Positions 1-8,844 of a stretch of DNA of 48,556 nucleotides are shown piece by piece. The stretch is taken from positions 1 through 48,556 of the forward strand of contig CALUKF010000020.1 of the NCBI GenBank assembly GCA_944321145.1, in the 5' to 3' direction. The position numbers were made by a program, and so were the translations under genes. A model generated the notes under the pieces. The model did no database searches and was not told the origin of the DNA. It was given only the letters and a program-made list of their open reading frames with translations. Source of the DNA: an uncultured Odoribacter sp. (lineage in GTDB: Bacteria > Bacteroidota > Bacteroidia > Bacteroidales > Marinifilaceae). Numbering within the stretch: the first letter of the stretch is position 1; each line of letters starts with the position of its first letter.

Positions 1-522
1 AACACCCGCGCCCGAAACGCCGGCGACACTCTCTTCATACCCGCCGGCAGTACCTTCATTGACACTGGAAACATCTATTTTCCACCCCTTTTTCTCACAA
101 AACTTCGTGTACATCCGGAAAAGGTCGCCGGCAAACAGGCAGGCTTCGTCGCCGCCCGTCCCGCCACGGATTTCAAGGATGGCATTCTTGCTATCTTCCG
201 GGTCGGCAGGAATGAGCAACATCTTGATATCCTGTTCCATTTGAGGCAACCGCTCGGTCAATTCCGCCACCTCGGCTTCCGCCATTTCCCGCAATTCCTT
301 GTCCTCTTCCGTCGCAAGGATTTCGCGCGACTCGTCCAACGCCCGCAACGCCGCCTTGTACTTGTCGCCCGCCGTGATGATTTCCTCCAAGTCCTTGTAT
401 TCCTTGGTCAAACGCACATAGCGCTTCATGTCCTGAATCACCTCCGGGTCGGTAATCAACTGCCCGATTTCCTTAAACCGGATATAAAACGTCTCTAATT
501 TCTCTAATAATGAATGATCCAT
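1..522 (-). CDS. prfA: peptide chain release factor 1, N-terminal part (cut by window edge)
   Basis: Release factor 1 recognises UAA/UAG stop codons in the ribosomal A site and triggers peptide release. The window holds the first 174 codons on the minus strand; the rest, including the GGQ loop, lies beyond base 1. Visible are the N-terminal helical region (start MDHSLLEKLETFYIRF) and the family motif around GGTGGDEACLFAGDLFRMY, followed by GWKIDV and NEGTAGGYEE, which matches the RF1 PCRF domain. The ATG at 522 is preceded 24 bases upstream by a Bacteroidota -7 element, so the start is well placed. RF2 is the alternative, but the GGTGGDEA context without an upstream programmed frameshift site and the alignment pattern favour RF1. 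Confidence 0.93.
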   Translation of the reverse strand, partial: MDHSLLEKLETFYIRFKEIGQLITDPEVIQDMKRYVRLTKEYKDLEEIITAGDKYKAALRALDESREILATEEDKELREMAEAEVAELTERLPQMEQDIKMLLIPADPEDSKNAILEIRGGTGGDEACLFAGDLFRMYTKFCEKKGWKIDVSSVNEGTAGGYEESVAGVSGAGV

Positions 523-545
523 CTGCTCTCGTCTAATATTCCCCG

Positions 546-553
546 CAAAAGTA
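546..553 (-). promoter_or_regulatory. -7 promoter element for prfA
   Basis: On the minus strand the octamer reads TACTTTTG, fitting the Bacteroidota -7 consensus TAnnTTTG. It lies 24 bases before the prfA ATG. No clear TTTG -33 element is visible at 19-20 bases upstream. Confidence 0.55.
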
Positions 554-806
554 ATGAAAAATTGCTATATAATTTTCCCTTTATGCCGAACAAGGCAAAT
601 TCTTTCCATCACCCGGCAACGCGCCCGGTTTCCGGTCTATAGTCCCTCTATACCTCCCCCAGTAATTCTCCGCTGCTTCCCCAAACCTTCCCCCTCCCGG
701 AAGACGGGAGATATAGCCGTTAGATACGGACAGGAAGTAGGGTGGCGGCGGGCAGGCAAAGGGAGATAGGTGTAAAATTTATAGCGAAGGAATTCCGGGG
801 GTGGGT
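554..806. other. intergenic region with an abrupt base-composition switch
   Basis: No gene is seen between the prfA and phosphatase promoters. The plus strand is strongly C-rich up to about 700 and strongly G-rich from about 710 onward. A small hairpin (CTCCCG at 694-699 with CGGGAG at 705-710) sits exactly at the switch. No DnaA-box (TTATCCACA-like) sequences are visible. Confidence 0.5.
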
Positions 807-838
807 GTTGGGTTTTTCGGGGAAATGTGTTACTTTCG
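807..838 (+). promoter_or_regulatory. promoter for the phosphatase-like gene
   Basis: GTTG at 807-810, then 20 bases, then TACTTTCG at 831-838: a good match to the Bacteroidota -33/-7 promoter (TTTG, 19-20, TAnnTTTG). Transcription would begin near 845, which excludes a GTG start at 801 and supports the ATG at 858. Confidence 0.55.
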
Positions 839-857
839 CGCGAAAATTAAATGGGTT

Positions 858-2423
858 ATGAGAAAGTGTATTGCATTTTTGTTGTTGATGCTGGCGGCTG
901 GCGGGACGGCGTGGGGGAAGGGGGAGAAGACGCGGCTGGTGGTAGGTATTACGGTGAATCATTTTTATCCGGAATGGCTGGAGATGTATGGGTACGGGTT
1001 GTTGGATAAGGGGTTGAAGCGGATTATGGGGGGAGGGGGAAGCGTTGCGGATTATGGTTATATGTATTCGCAGACGGGGGTCGACCAGGCGACGATTTAT
1101 ACGGGCGCAGTGCCGGCGGAGCATGGGATTGTGGCGCATGAGTGGTATGACCGTTTGAGGGGAGGGAGGCAGAATGATGTGGCGGACAAGGAGTTCCGGT
1201 TGATTGGCGAGGAGGGCGAGGGGGTGTCGCCTAACGGGATGCAGGCGTTGACGTTGGGGTGTGTGATGAAGATGAATAATGCGTTTGCGAAGGTGTATAG
1301 CATCGGGGCGAATGCGGAGGAGGCTGTGCTGGGGGGCGGGAGTTGTGCCAATCTGGCGTTGTGGCTGAGCGACAAGACGGGGAAGTGGGTGTCTTCGAGT
1401 TTTTATGCCGATTCGTTGCCGGGGTGGCTGGGGGCGTATAACGCGAAGGTGGAGTCTGACCATTTTATCCGCCGGGGGTGGATGCCTTTGGAGGATGAGG
1501 AGGGGAATTTGGTTGCCCTGAAGTTGAAGAGCAAGGTGGGGATGAAGGAGGGGTTTTATTATGATTTGATTCAGGCGAAACGGAAGTATGAGACGTACCG
1601 GATATTGAAGGCGACGCCTTATGTGAATACGATGGTGGCGGATTTGGCTGGGGAGCTTGTGCGGCAGGAGCAGTTGGGGCGGGATAATGACACGGATTTG
1701 TTGGCTTTGAATTTCTCGTGCCTGGATTATATGAACCGGGATTATGATGTCCGTTCCAAGGAGTTCCAGGATGTGGTGATGCGCCTGGACAAGGATGTGG
1801 AGCGTTTGCTGGCGGTGCTGGACGAGAAGGTGGGGGAGGGCAATTATACGGTGTTCCTGACTTTTGCGGAGGCGCGGGAGTTGCTGCCGGAGGATTTGCA
1901 GAAGGTGCGCGTGCCTTCGGGGTATTTCAGTATTTTCAAGGCGGTGGCGTTGATGAAGTCTTTTTTGGGGCTGCTGTATGGGGAGGGGGATTGGATTTTG
2001 GATTACGACGCTTCGCAGATTTATCTTGACCGGGCTTTGTTGGAGAAGCATAAAATCCCGTTGCAGGAGATGCAGGACAAGGTGGCGGATTTTCTGGTGG
2101 AATTTGAGGGGGTGGCGCGGGTTGTGACTGCCCATGCGCTGACGCACAATGCTTCGGCGGCGGGGACGGGTGTTTTGTTCCAGCATGCTTTTTCGCAGAA
2201 GAGGAGCGGGGATGTGTTGTATTCCTTGCAGCCGATGTGGGCGGCGGAGTTGAAAGACCGGGAGGATTATTATGCGCGTTACAGCAAACGCCGCCGGGTG
2301 CCCCTGTATGTTTACGGGGCGGGCGCTGCGGGGCTTTTGCCTGCGGAGTGCCCGATGACGGCATTGCTGCCGGCGTTGTGCCGGCTGTTGCAAGTGCCTG
2401 TGCCTTATACGATAGGGGAGTGA
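858..2423 (+). CDS. secreted alkaline-phosphatase-superfamily protein, apparently catalytically decayed
   Basis: A 521-residue protein with a clear signal peptide (MRKCIAFLLLMLAAGGTAWG). It aligns with Bacteroidota PafA-type alkaline phosphatases through RLVVGITVNHF, the stretch around residues 70-95 (TIYTGAVPAEHGIVAHEWYD), SCLDYMNRDYD near 290 and YTVFLTF near 335. Compared with PafA from memory, the nucleophile threonine (T73) and one metal aspartate (D290) remain, but the first metal aspartate is N34, the histidine after D290 is R294, the DH of the ADHG motif reads AE (337-338), and the late THS histidine motif is absent. It is therefore probably a pseudoenzyme, perhaps a binding or structural periplasmic protein. 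The start at 858 is chosen over GTG 801 because of the signal peptide and promoter. It converges on gldE with 13 bases between stops. Confidence 0.8.
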   Translation: MRKCIAFLLLMLAAGGTAWGKGEKTRLVVGITVNHFYPEWLEMYGYGLLDKGLKRIMGGGGSVADYGYMYSQTGVDQATIYTGAVPAEHGIVAHEWYDRLRGGRQNDVADKEFRLIGEEGEGVSPNGMQALTLGCVMKMNNAFAKVYSIGANAEEAVLGGGSCANLALWLSDKTGKWVSSSFYADSLPGWLGAYNAKVESDHFIRRGWMPLEDEEGNLVALKLKSKVGMKEGFYYDLIQAKRKYETYRILKATPYVNTMVADLAGELVRQEQLGRDNDTDLLALNFSCLDYMNRDYDVRSKEFQDVVMRLDKDVERLLAVLDEKVGEGNYTVFLTFAEARELLPEDLQKVRVPSGYFSIFKAVALMKSFLGLLYGEGDWILDYDASQIYLDRALLEKHKIPLQEMQDKVADFLVEFEGVARVVTAHALTHNASAAGTGVLFQHAFSQKRSGDVLYSLQPMWAAELKDREDYYARYSKRRRVPLYVYGAGAAGLLPAECPMTALLPALCRLLQVPVPYTIGE

Positions 2424-2436
2424 ACCGCCCGCCGTT

Positions 2437-3738
<1,302 letters not shown>

Positions 3739-3787
3739 AATTAGTTGAACATATAGAGCTTAAAGGCTAAAGTCTGAAAGCACCATG

Positions 3788-3795
3788 CAAATGTA
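3788..3795 (-). promoter_or_regulatory. -7 promoter element for gldE
   Basis: Minus-strand octamer TACATTTG, matching TAnnTTTG, 50 bases before the gldE start and within the gap after ssb. It suggests gldE can be transcribed independently of ssb. Confidence 0.5.
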
Positions 3796-3866
3796 ATACA
3801 TAATTTATATATAACCTACTTTTCGGCTTTCTTTCTTTTGCCTTTAGCTTTTTTGCCGGGACGGGG

Positions 3867-4307
3867 TCAGAACGGAAGGTCGTCGGGGTCGTCCATGGGC
3901 ATGGGGTTTGCCGGCTGGGCAGGCGGAACGGGAGGAACGGGCGGGGTGTAGGTGCCGGAACTCCTTGTGCCGGTGTCGCCGTCAGCCCGTGAGAGCATTT
4001 GCATGTTGTCGGCATAAATTTCGGTCGTGTAGCGCTTCACGCCGTTTTGGTCGTCCCAGCTGCGGGTGCGGATTCGCCCTTCGATGTAGAGGCGCATGCC
4101 TTTTTTGACGTATTTTTCGACCACTTCTGCCAAGCCTCTCCACAAAACGATGTTGTGCCATTCGGTTTGTTCGACGTTCTCGCCGTTTCTGTTTTTATAC
4201 CTTTCAGAGGTTGCCAGGCGTAAATTTGCGACAGGTATGCCTCCATCGAGGTACCTCACTTCGGGATCTGCTCCCACGTTTCCAATCAAGATGACTTTGT
4301 TTACCAT
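3867..4307 (-). CDS. ssb: single-stranded DNA-binding protein
   Basis: A 146-residue SSB that coats single-stranded DNA during replication, recombination and repair. Residues 1-110 form the OB fold (MVNKVILIGNVGADPEVRYL, TSERYKN, WHNIVLWRGLAEVVEKYVKKG, YIEGRI). A proline-rich linker leads to the acidic tip MDDPDDLPF, the docking site for partner proteins. Length and tail are typical. Divergent from hup across a 198-base gap; a TAACTTCG element at 4370-4363 is a plausible -7 site. gldE follows on the same strand, an arrangement common in Bacteroidales. The same DDLPF ending recurs in the DUF3127 protein at 44614-45000. Confidence 0.97.
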   Translation of the reverse strand: MVNKVILIGNVGADPEVRYLDGGIPVANLRLATSERYKNRNGENVEQTEWHNIVLWRGLAEVVEKYVKKGMRLYIEGRIRTRSWDDQNGVKRYTTEIYADNMQMLSRADGDTGTRSSGTYTPPVPPVPPAQPANPMPMDDPDDLPF

Positions 4308-4440
4308 AATATTTAAATTTGTCGCCGCATAGTCTCCTTTTGACGGCGTGTTTTCGTGAGAGCGAAGTTAAGAAAAAAAATTGGAATAGAAAAAAATGAC
4401 AAAAATCCCTCTGATTTTTTCATAGTTGCGAGAAAAGCCT

Positions 4441-4448
4441 TATATTTG
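4441..4448 (+). promoter_or_regulatory. -7 promoter element for hup
   Basis: TATATTTG, an exact TAnnTTTG match, 57 bases before the HU start. The preceding 100 bases are AT-rich. The -33 element is not obvious. Confidence 0.55.
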
Positions 4449-4505
4449 CAGACTGAAAATGAAGACAGAAAAATATATTGTTGACTATTAAATAATTAAA
4501 GAAAG

Positions 4506-4793
4506 ATGACAAAAGCGGATATTGTTAGCGAGATTTCGAGGACGACCGGAATCGAAAAAGTAGCAGTTCAGGCTACTGTAGAAGCTTTTATGGAGTCAAT
4601 CAAGAACTCTGTAATTGATGGCAAAAATGTTTATTTGAGAGGCTTCGGTAGCTTCGTAGTGAAGAAAAGAGCTGAAAAGACGGCTCGTAACATCTCCAAG
4701 AATGTTACGATCAAGATTCCGGCACACAACATTCCTTCGTTCAAGCCTTCCAAGAGTTTTGTCAACGAAGTAAAGGATAAAGTTAAAAAATAA
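4506..4793 (+). CDS. hup: HU/IHF-family DNA-binding protein
   Basis: A 95-residue nucleoid protein of the HU family, within the usual 90-100 residue range. Helical dimerisation part at 1-45 (MTKADIVSEISRTTGIEK), then the DNA-binding body with RGFGSFVVKKRAEKTARN and the arm-tip proline region IPAHNIPSFKPSKSF. It bends and packages DNA. It is the first gene of a likely operon with a 29-residue basic protein 14 bases downstream, before a terminator-like hairpin and rng. A strong -7 element lies upstream. Confidence 0.95.
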   Translation: MTKADIVSEISRTTGIEKVAVQATVEAFMESIKNSVIDGKNVYLRGFGSFVVKKRAEKTARNISKNVTIKIPAHNIPSFKPSKSFVNEVKDKVKK

Positions 4794-4807
4794 GAAAGGA
4801 GGACGTC

Positions 4808-4897
4808 ATGCCAAGTGGAAAGAAAAGAAAGAGACACAAGATGGCGACTCACAAACGTAAAAAGAGACTGAGAAAGAATCGTCATAAGAAGAAATAA
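4808..4897 (+). CDS. 29-residue very basic protein, AURKAIP1/COX24-like (probable small ribosomal protein)
   Basis: A 29-codon reading frame starting with ATG 14 bases after hup, beginning MPSGKKRKRHKMATHKRKKR and ending LRKNRHKKK. Of 29 residues about 20 are Lys, Arg or His. The KRKRHKMxxHKRKKRLRKxRHKKK pattern resembles the AURKAIP1/COX24 domain, which in mitochondria is mS38 and in mycobacteria is bS22, both small-subunit proteins. A role in binding rRNA is inferred from that resemblance. A purine-rich AAGGAGG lies at about 4796-4802, a near-perfect Shine-Dalgarno sequence that is unusual for this lineage. The AAGGAGG-to-ATG spacing is short. It shares the hup transcript and ends before the hairpin at 4922-4953. 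Confidence 0.75.
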   Translation: MPSGKKRKRHKMATHKRKKRLRKNRHKKK

Positions 4898-4921
4898 TTC
4901 GAAACGTTTGTGACAGAGATA

Positions 4922-4953
4922 TAAACCTAAAGGCGCATACGTCTTTAGGTTTA
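4922..4953 (+). terminator. intrinsic terminator-like hairpin after the small basic protein gene
   Basis: A perfect 11-bp stem, TAAACCTAAAG (4922-4932) with CTTTAGGTTTA (4943-4953), 10-base loop, followed by TTTAATT. It separates hup and the small basic gene from rng. Confidence 0.65.
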
Positions 4954-5005
4954 TTTAATTAAGAAAAGAAGGACTGAATGGAGATATTAAAACGCTGATA
5001 TAATA

Positions 5006-6550
5006 GTGAGTAGTGAATTAGTAATAGATGTAAGGGCGGATGAAATCATCATTGCTTTGCTCCGGGAAAAGAAATTGGTGGAATTGACCAAGGAGAAGAC
5101 GAGCATGCAATTTGCCGTGGGTGACATATATTTGGGTAAAGTAAAGAAAATCATGCCGGGACTGAACGCCGCGTTCGTCAATGTCGGGTATGAGAAAGAC
5201 GCGTTTTTGCATTATTTGGACTTGAGTCCGCAATTCCATTCATTAGACAGTTATATTAAACAATGTATTGCCCGGCGGGGCATGCCGGTCTCTAAGTTGA
5301 AATTGGAGCCGGAAATTGCCAAGAGCGGAAAAATCTCCGATGTGCTGGCTGTCGGGCAATGGGTGGCAGTCCAAGTGGCCAAAGAGCCTATTTCGACCAA
5401 GGGACCCCGCCTGACTTCTGAATTGAGCATTGCGGGGAGGAACATGGTGCTGATGCCTTTCACGGATAAAGTGTCTGTCTCCCAGAAAATCAAGTCGCCC
5501 GAGGAAAGAAAGCGGTTGAAACGCTTGATTGAAAGCATAAAACCGAAAAACTACGGAGTGATTGTGCGCACGGTGGCAGAAGGCAAGAAAGTGGCGACTT
5601 TTGATGCTGAACTGAAAGAATTGGTGGCACGCTTTGAAACGGCGTTCAAGCATATCCGCGAAATGGAGCCTCCCAAATTGATACTGGGGGAAATTGACCG
5701 CACGAGCGCCATCCTGCGCGACATTCTGAACCCTTCGTTTGAAAATATTTATGTCAACGACATCACCCTGACTAAGGAAATCCGCCACTTCCTGAGCACG
5801 ATTGCTCCGGAAAAGCAGGATATCGTGAAATATGTTTCGCCGGAGATTCCGATTTTAGACCACTTCGGTGTGGACAAGCAAATCAAGTCTTCCTTGGGCA
5901 AAACGGTGTCTTTCAAGAACGGGGCTTACCTGATTATCGAGCATACGGAAGCATTCCATGTCATTGACGTCAATAGCGGCAACCGCACGAAGTTGGGCGA
6001 TGACCAGGAAACCAATGCGTTGGAGGTTAATTTGGCAGCTGCGGAAGAAGTTGCCCGCCAATTGCAACTTCGGGACATGGGGGGCATTATTGTCATCGAC
6101 TTTATTGACATGACGAAAGCGGAACACCGCCAGCAATTGTTCGATAAAATGAAGGAGTGCATGGAAATCGACCGGGCGAAGCACACCATCTTGCCGTTGA
6201 GCAAGTTCGGGCTGATGCAAATTACCCGCCAGCGCGTGCGTCCGGAGATGACCGTCAATACAATGGAAGTCTGCCCGGTGTGCCATGGCACGGGCAAGGC
6301 GGAGGCAGCCATCCTGATTATAGACAAAATCGAGGAAGACCTGGAATATTATGCCCGCGAGAAGAAGCAGAAAACCATGGTTTTGAAAGTGCATCCTTTT
6401 ATCGGAGCTTATTTGAGGCAGGGGATTTTTTCCCTCTACCGGAAATGGAAGTGGCGGTTTCATGTGGCGTTGAGGCTGATTTCGGTGCCCTCGTATTATA
6501 TATATGAATACCATTTTTATGACAAGTACAACAGGGAGCTGGAACCTTGA
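5006..6550 (+). CDS. rng: ribonuclease E/G family endoribonuclease
   Basis: A 514-residue RNase G-type enzyme that cleaves single-stranded RNA, in rRNA maturation and mRNA decay. An S1 RNA-binding domain spans about 35-130 (GDIYLGKVKKIMPGLNAAFV, GYEKDAFLH). The DNase-I-like catalytic domain has VIDVNSGN near 325 and the metal-binding IIVIDFIDMTKAEHR near 362-376. The Zn-link CPVCHGTG is near 421-428. Length fits Bacteroidota RNase G (about 520). The start is GTG at 5006: the only upstream ATG (4978) opens a six-codon frame out of register that ends at 4998. Downstream of the terminator-like hairpin at 4922-4953; read-through from hup is possible. Confidence 0.94.
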   Translation: MSSELVIDVRADEIIIALLREKKLVELTKEKTSMQFAVGDIYLGKVKKIMPGLNAAFVNVGYEKDAFLHYLDLSPQFHSLDSYIKQCIARRGMPVSKLKLEPEIAKSGKISDVLAVGQWVAVQVAKEPISTKGPRLTSELSIAGRNMVLMPFTDKVSVSQKIKSPEERKRLKRLIESIKPKNYGVIVRTVAEGKKVATFDAELKELVARFETAFKHIREMEPPKLILGEIDRTSAILRDILNPSFENIYVNDITLTKEIRHFLSTIAPEKQDIVKYVSPEIPILDHFGVDKQIKSSLGKTVSFKNGAYLIIEHTEAFHVIDVNSGNRTKLGDDQETNALEVNLAAAEEVARQLQLRDMGGIIVIDFIDMTKAEHRQQLFDKMKECMEIDRAKHTILPLSKFGLMQITRQRVRPEMTVNTMEVCPVCHGTGKAEAAILIIDKIEEDLEYYAREKKQKTMVLKVHPFIGAYLRQGIFSLYRKWKWRFHVALRLISVPSYYIYEYHFYDKYNRELEP

Positions 6551-6635
6551 GAGTTGGCTTCCTGTGCCATCTTAAAGAAACTTGAAAAACGATTGCAACG
6601 CCATTAATTATATGTTAAACTTGTTTTTACGCTTA

Positions 6636-6663
6636 TTGTAGAAAAGAAATAATGGTACTTTTG
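6636..6663 (+). promoter_or_regulatory. promoter for the DsbD-type reductase
   Basis: TACTTTTG at 6656-6663 is an exact -7 match; TTG at 6636-6638 lies 17 bases upstream, slightly closer than the usual 19-20. Leader length is about 35 bases. Confidence 0.55.
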
Positions 6664-6706
6664 CAGAGGAATATTAATAACAACAACGAATTCACGAAGT
6701 AGATTT

Positions 6707-8725
6707 ATGAAAAAAGGACTTTTTACTTTTTTGTTGACTTTCATCGTGGGTATCTTTGCGGTTTCCGCACAAGTGCAAAACCCCACGAATTGGTCGTATT
6801 CCCAGAAAGATTTAGGGAATAATGAATACGAACTTACGCTCAAGGCGACAATAGAGCCGGGGTGGCATATTTATTCTATGTATACGCCCGACGGCGGTCC
6901 GATGAAGACGACTCTGGCATTCGAGGATGCCGGGAAAGGAGTGGAATTGCTGGGCACTGCCATTGAAAATGAGCCGAAAAAAGAAATGGACCCGATTTTC
7001 GGGGTGGAAGTATGGTCGTTTGAAAATGAGTATGTCATTACCCAAAAAGTGCGGGTGACCGATGCTGCCATCGCTTCTGTAAAAGGTACGCTGGAGTTCC
7101 AAGTATGCCGTGAGGGACAATGTGTTATGTTCGATGATGAATTTGATATCAAAGTCGGAAAACCTGCGCCTGCCAAAGAGAACGTGGCAGCTGCTCCTGT
7201 TGACAAGGAGGCACAAAAGGACGATTCCCTTTGGGGCTTCTTCTGGGCAGCTTTCATTGCCGGTCTGGCAGCTGTTGTGATGCCTTGTGTATTCCCGATG
7301 ATTCCGATGACGGTGTCGTTCTTTATGCACGGAGATGAGAATAAGGCAAAAGCGAAATCCAAAGCACTGTTCTTCTCTTTTTCAATCATTGCTATTTACA
7401 CCGGTCTGGGTGTGATTATCTCTGTCCTTTTAGGTCCGGATTTCATCAATTGGTTGAGTACGAACTGGATTCCTAACCTCTTCTTCTTTATCATCTTTAT
7501 GATATTTGCCGCATCGTTCTTCGGTGCATTCGAGATTGTGTTGCCTTCTTGGTTGGTGAACAAATCCGACAAGCAAGCGGATAAAGGCGGTTATATCGGT
7601 GCCTTCTTCATGGCATTTACGTTGGTATTGGTGTCTTTCTCTTGTACGGCGCCGATTGTGGGTACTGTATTGGTAGAAGCTGCCCGTGGTTCTGTGTTGC
7701 GTCCGATAATCGGTATGTTGGGCTTTTCCATCGCTGTGGCTTTGCCATTCGGATTCTTCGCTTTCTTCCCGTCCAAGTTGAGCAATCTGCCGAAATCAGG
7801 TGGTTGGTTGAACTCAGTGAAGGTGGTATTGGGCTTTATAGAAGTTGCCCTCGGTTTCAAATTCCTCATGGTGGCAGACCAGACTTACCACTGGGGCTTG
7901 CTCGACCGTGAAGTGTACATCGCCATCTGGATTGCCGTGTTCACGCTGATGGGCATCTATCTGATGGGCAAAATCAAATTTAAGAATGACAGCGACCTGC
8001 ACCACATTGGCGTATTCCGTCTGGCATTGATTATCACGACATTCTCTTTTGTGATATACTTGATTCCGGGTATGTTCGGTGCTCCGTTGAAAGCGCTGGC
8101 AGGTTATTTGCCTCCGCAGGAGTCCATTGACTTCGACATCAACCGCATCGTGCGTGAGAATGTGAAGCAGGTATCTGTGAGCGGTACGACCACAACGACG
8201 ACTTCCACGAAGCCTGCAGCCTGTGAGGAAGCCAAATACACCGAATTCCTCCACTTGCCCCACGGCTTGGATGGATACTTCGATTACGACCAGGCATTGC
8301 GTTGCGCACAGGCGCAGAACAAGCCGCTTTTCATTGACTTCACGGGACACGGCTGCGTGAATTGCCGCGAGATGGAGCAAGCTGTATGGTCTGACCCGCG
8401 CGTGCTTGAAATCCTGCGCAACGACTATGTGGTAGTTGCCCTCTATGTGGACGACAAGACTACTCTTCCCGAAGAGGAATGGTACGTGTCTGAATACGAC
8501 GGCAAGAAGAAGAAAACCCTGGGCAAGAAGAACGCCGATTTCCAAATCAAGAAATTCGAGTCCAATGCCCAGCCCAACTACATTCTCCTTGACAGCCGGG
8601 GCGGTAATGACGACAACCTCCAGCAGCACGTGCTCGCGCCTGCCCGGGGACACAACCTCGACCGCGATGCTTTCGTTGAATTCCTGAAACAAGGCTTGGA
8701 GGAATACCAAAAGCGCGGGAAATGA
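6707..8725 (+). CDS. dsbD: thiol:disulfide interchange protein DsbD
   Basis: A 672-residue inner-membrane reductase that carries electrons from cytoplasmic thioredoxin to periplasmic thiol proteins. Order: signal peptide (1-22), DsbD N-terminal immunoglobulin-like domain (about 25-150, GWHIYSMYTPDGGPM, with the cysteine pair C-REGQ-C), a central transmembrane domain (about 175-475) with the two key cysteines C194 (MPCVFPM) and C313 (SFSCTAPIVGT), and a C-terminal thioredoxin-like domain with the C550-V-N-C553 active site (FTGHGCVNCREMEQAVW). All redox cysteines of the relay are present. Monocistronic: own promoter upstream, terminator at 8760-8787 downstream. A natural periplasmic client could be the TlpA-like lipoprotein at 34921-36069, by inference only. 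Confidence 0.95.
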   Translation: MKKGLFTFLLTFIVGIFAVSAQVQNPTNWSYSQKDLGNNEYELTLKATIEPGWHIYSMYTPDGGPMKTTLAFEDAGKGVELLGTAIENEPKKEMDPIFGVEVWSFENEYVITQKVRVTDAAIASVKGTLEFQVCREGQCVMFDDEFDIKVGKPAPAKENVAAAPVDKEAQKDDSLWGFFWAAFIAGLAAVVMPCVFPMIPMTVSFFMHGDENKAKAKSKALFFSFSIIAIYTGLGVIISVLLGPDFINWLSTNWIPNLFFFIIFMIFAASFFGAFEIVLPSWLVNKSDKQADKGGYIGAFFMAFTLVLVSFSCTAPIVGTVLVEAARGSVLRPIIGMLGFSIAVALPFGFFAFFPSKLSNLPKSGGWLNSVKVVLGFIEVALGFKFLMVADQTYHWGLLDREVYIAIWIAVFTLMGIYLMGKIKFKNDSDLHHIGVFRLALIITTFSFVIYLIPGMFGAPLKALAGYLPPQESIDFDINRIVRENVKQVSVSGTTTTTTSTKPAACEEAKYTEFLHLPHGLDGYFDYDQALRCAQAQNKPLFIDFTGHGCVNCREMEQAVWSDPRVLEILRNDYVVVALYVDDKTTLPEEEWYVSEYDGKKKKTLGKKNADFQIKKFESNAQPNYILLDSRGGNDDNLQQHVLAPARGHNLDRDAFVEFLKQGLEEYQKRGK

Positions 8726-8759
8726 CAGTAGGTCATGTAATAAACTCTAAATAATTGCG

Positions 8760-8787
8760 AAGGGCTGCGCCATCTGGTGCAGCCCTT
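8760..8787 (+). terminator. intrinsic terminator after dsbD
   Basis: A 12-bp stem with one G-U pair, AAGGGCTGCGCC then ATCT then GGTGCAGCCCTT, followed by CTTTTTTCTC. Strong intrinsic terminator on the plus strand. Confidence 0.85.
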
Positions 8788-8820
8788 CTTTTTTCTCTTT
8801 TTGTGTCCTCTGCCTTCTTT

Positions 8821-8842
8821 CGTTAATTGCTAATCGTTCATC
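8821..8842 (-). repeat. copy of the dispersed GATGAACGATTAACGA-type repeat
   Basis: On the minus strand this reads GATGAACGATTAGCAATTAACG and starts 2 bases after the stop codon of the gene at 8845-9489, in sense orientation. Related copies occur at 13941, 14739, 17567, 17608 (inverted), 19125 and 33757. Confidence 0.6.
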
Positions 8843-8844
8843 TT

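Noticed and set aside
720-2393. 557-codon open frame on the minus strand opposite the phosphatase-like gene
   Set aside because: Low-complexity Arg/His/Pro/Leu protein with no motif; a product of the strong G bias and third-base pattern of the real plus-strand gene, which has a signal peptide and family motifs.
4978-4998. Six-codon leader peptide frame before rng
   Set aside because: Too short, no regulatory codons or attenuator beyond the hairpin that precedes it.
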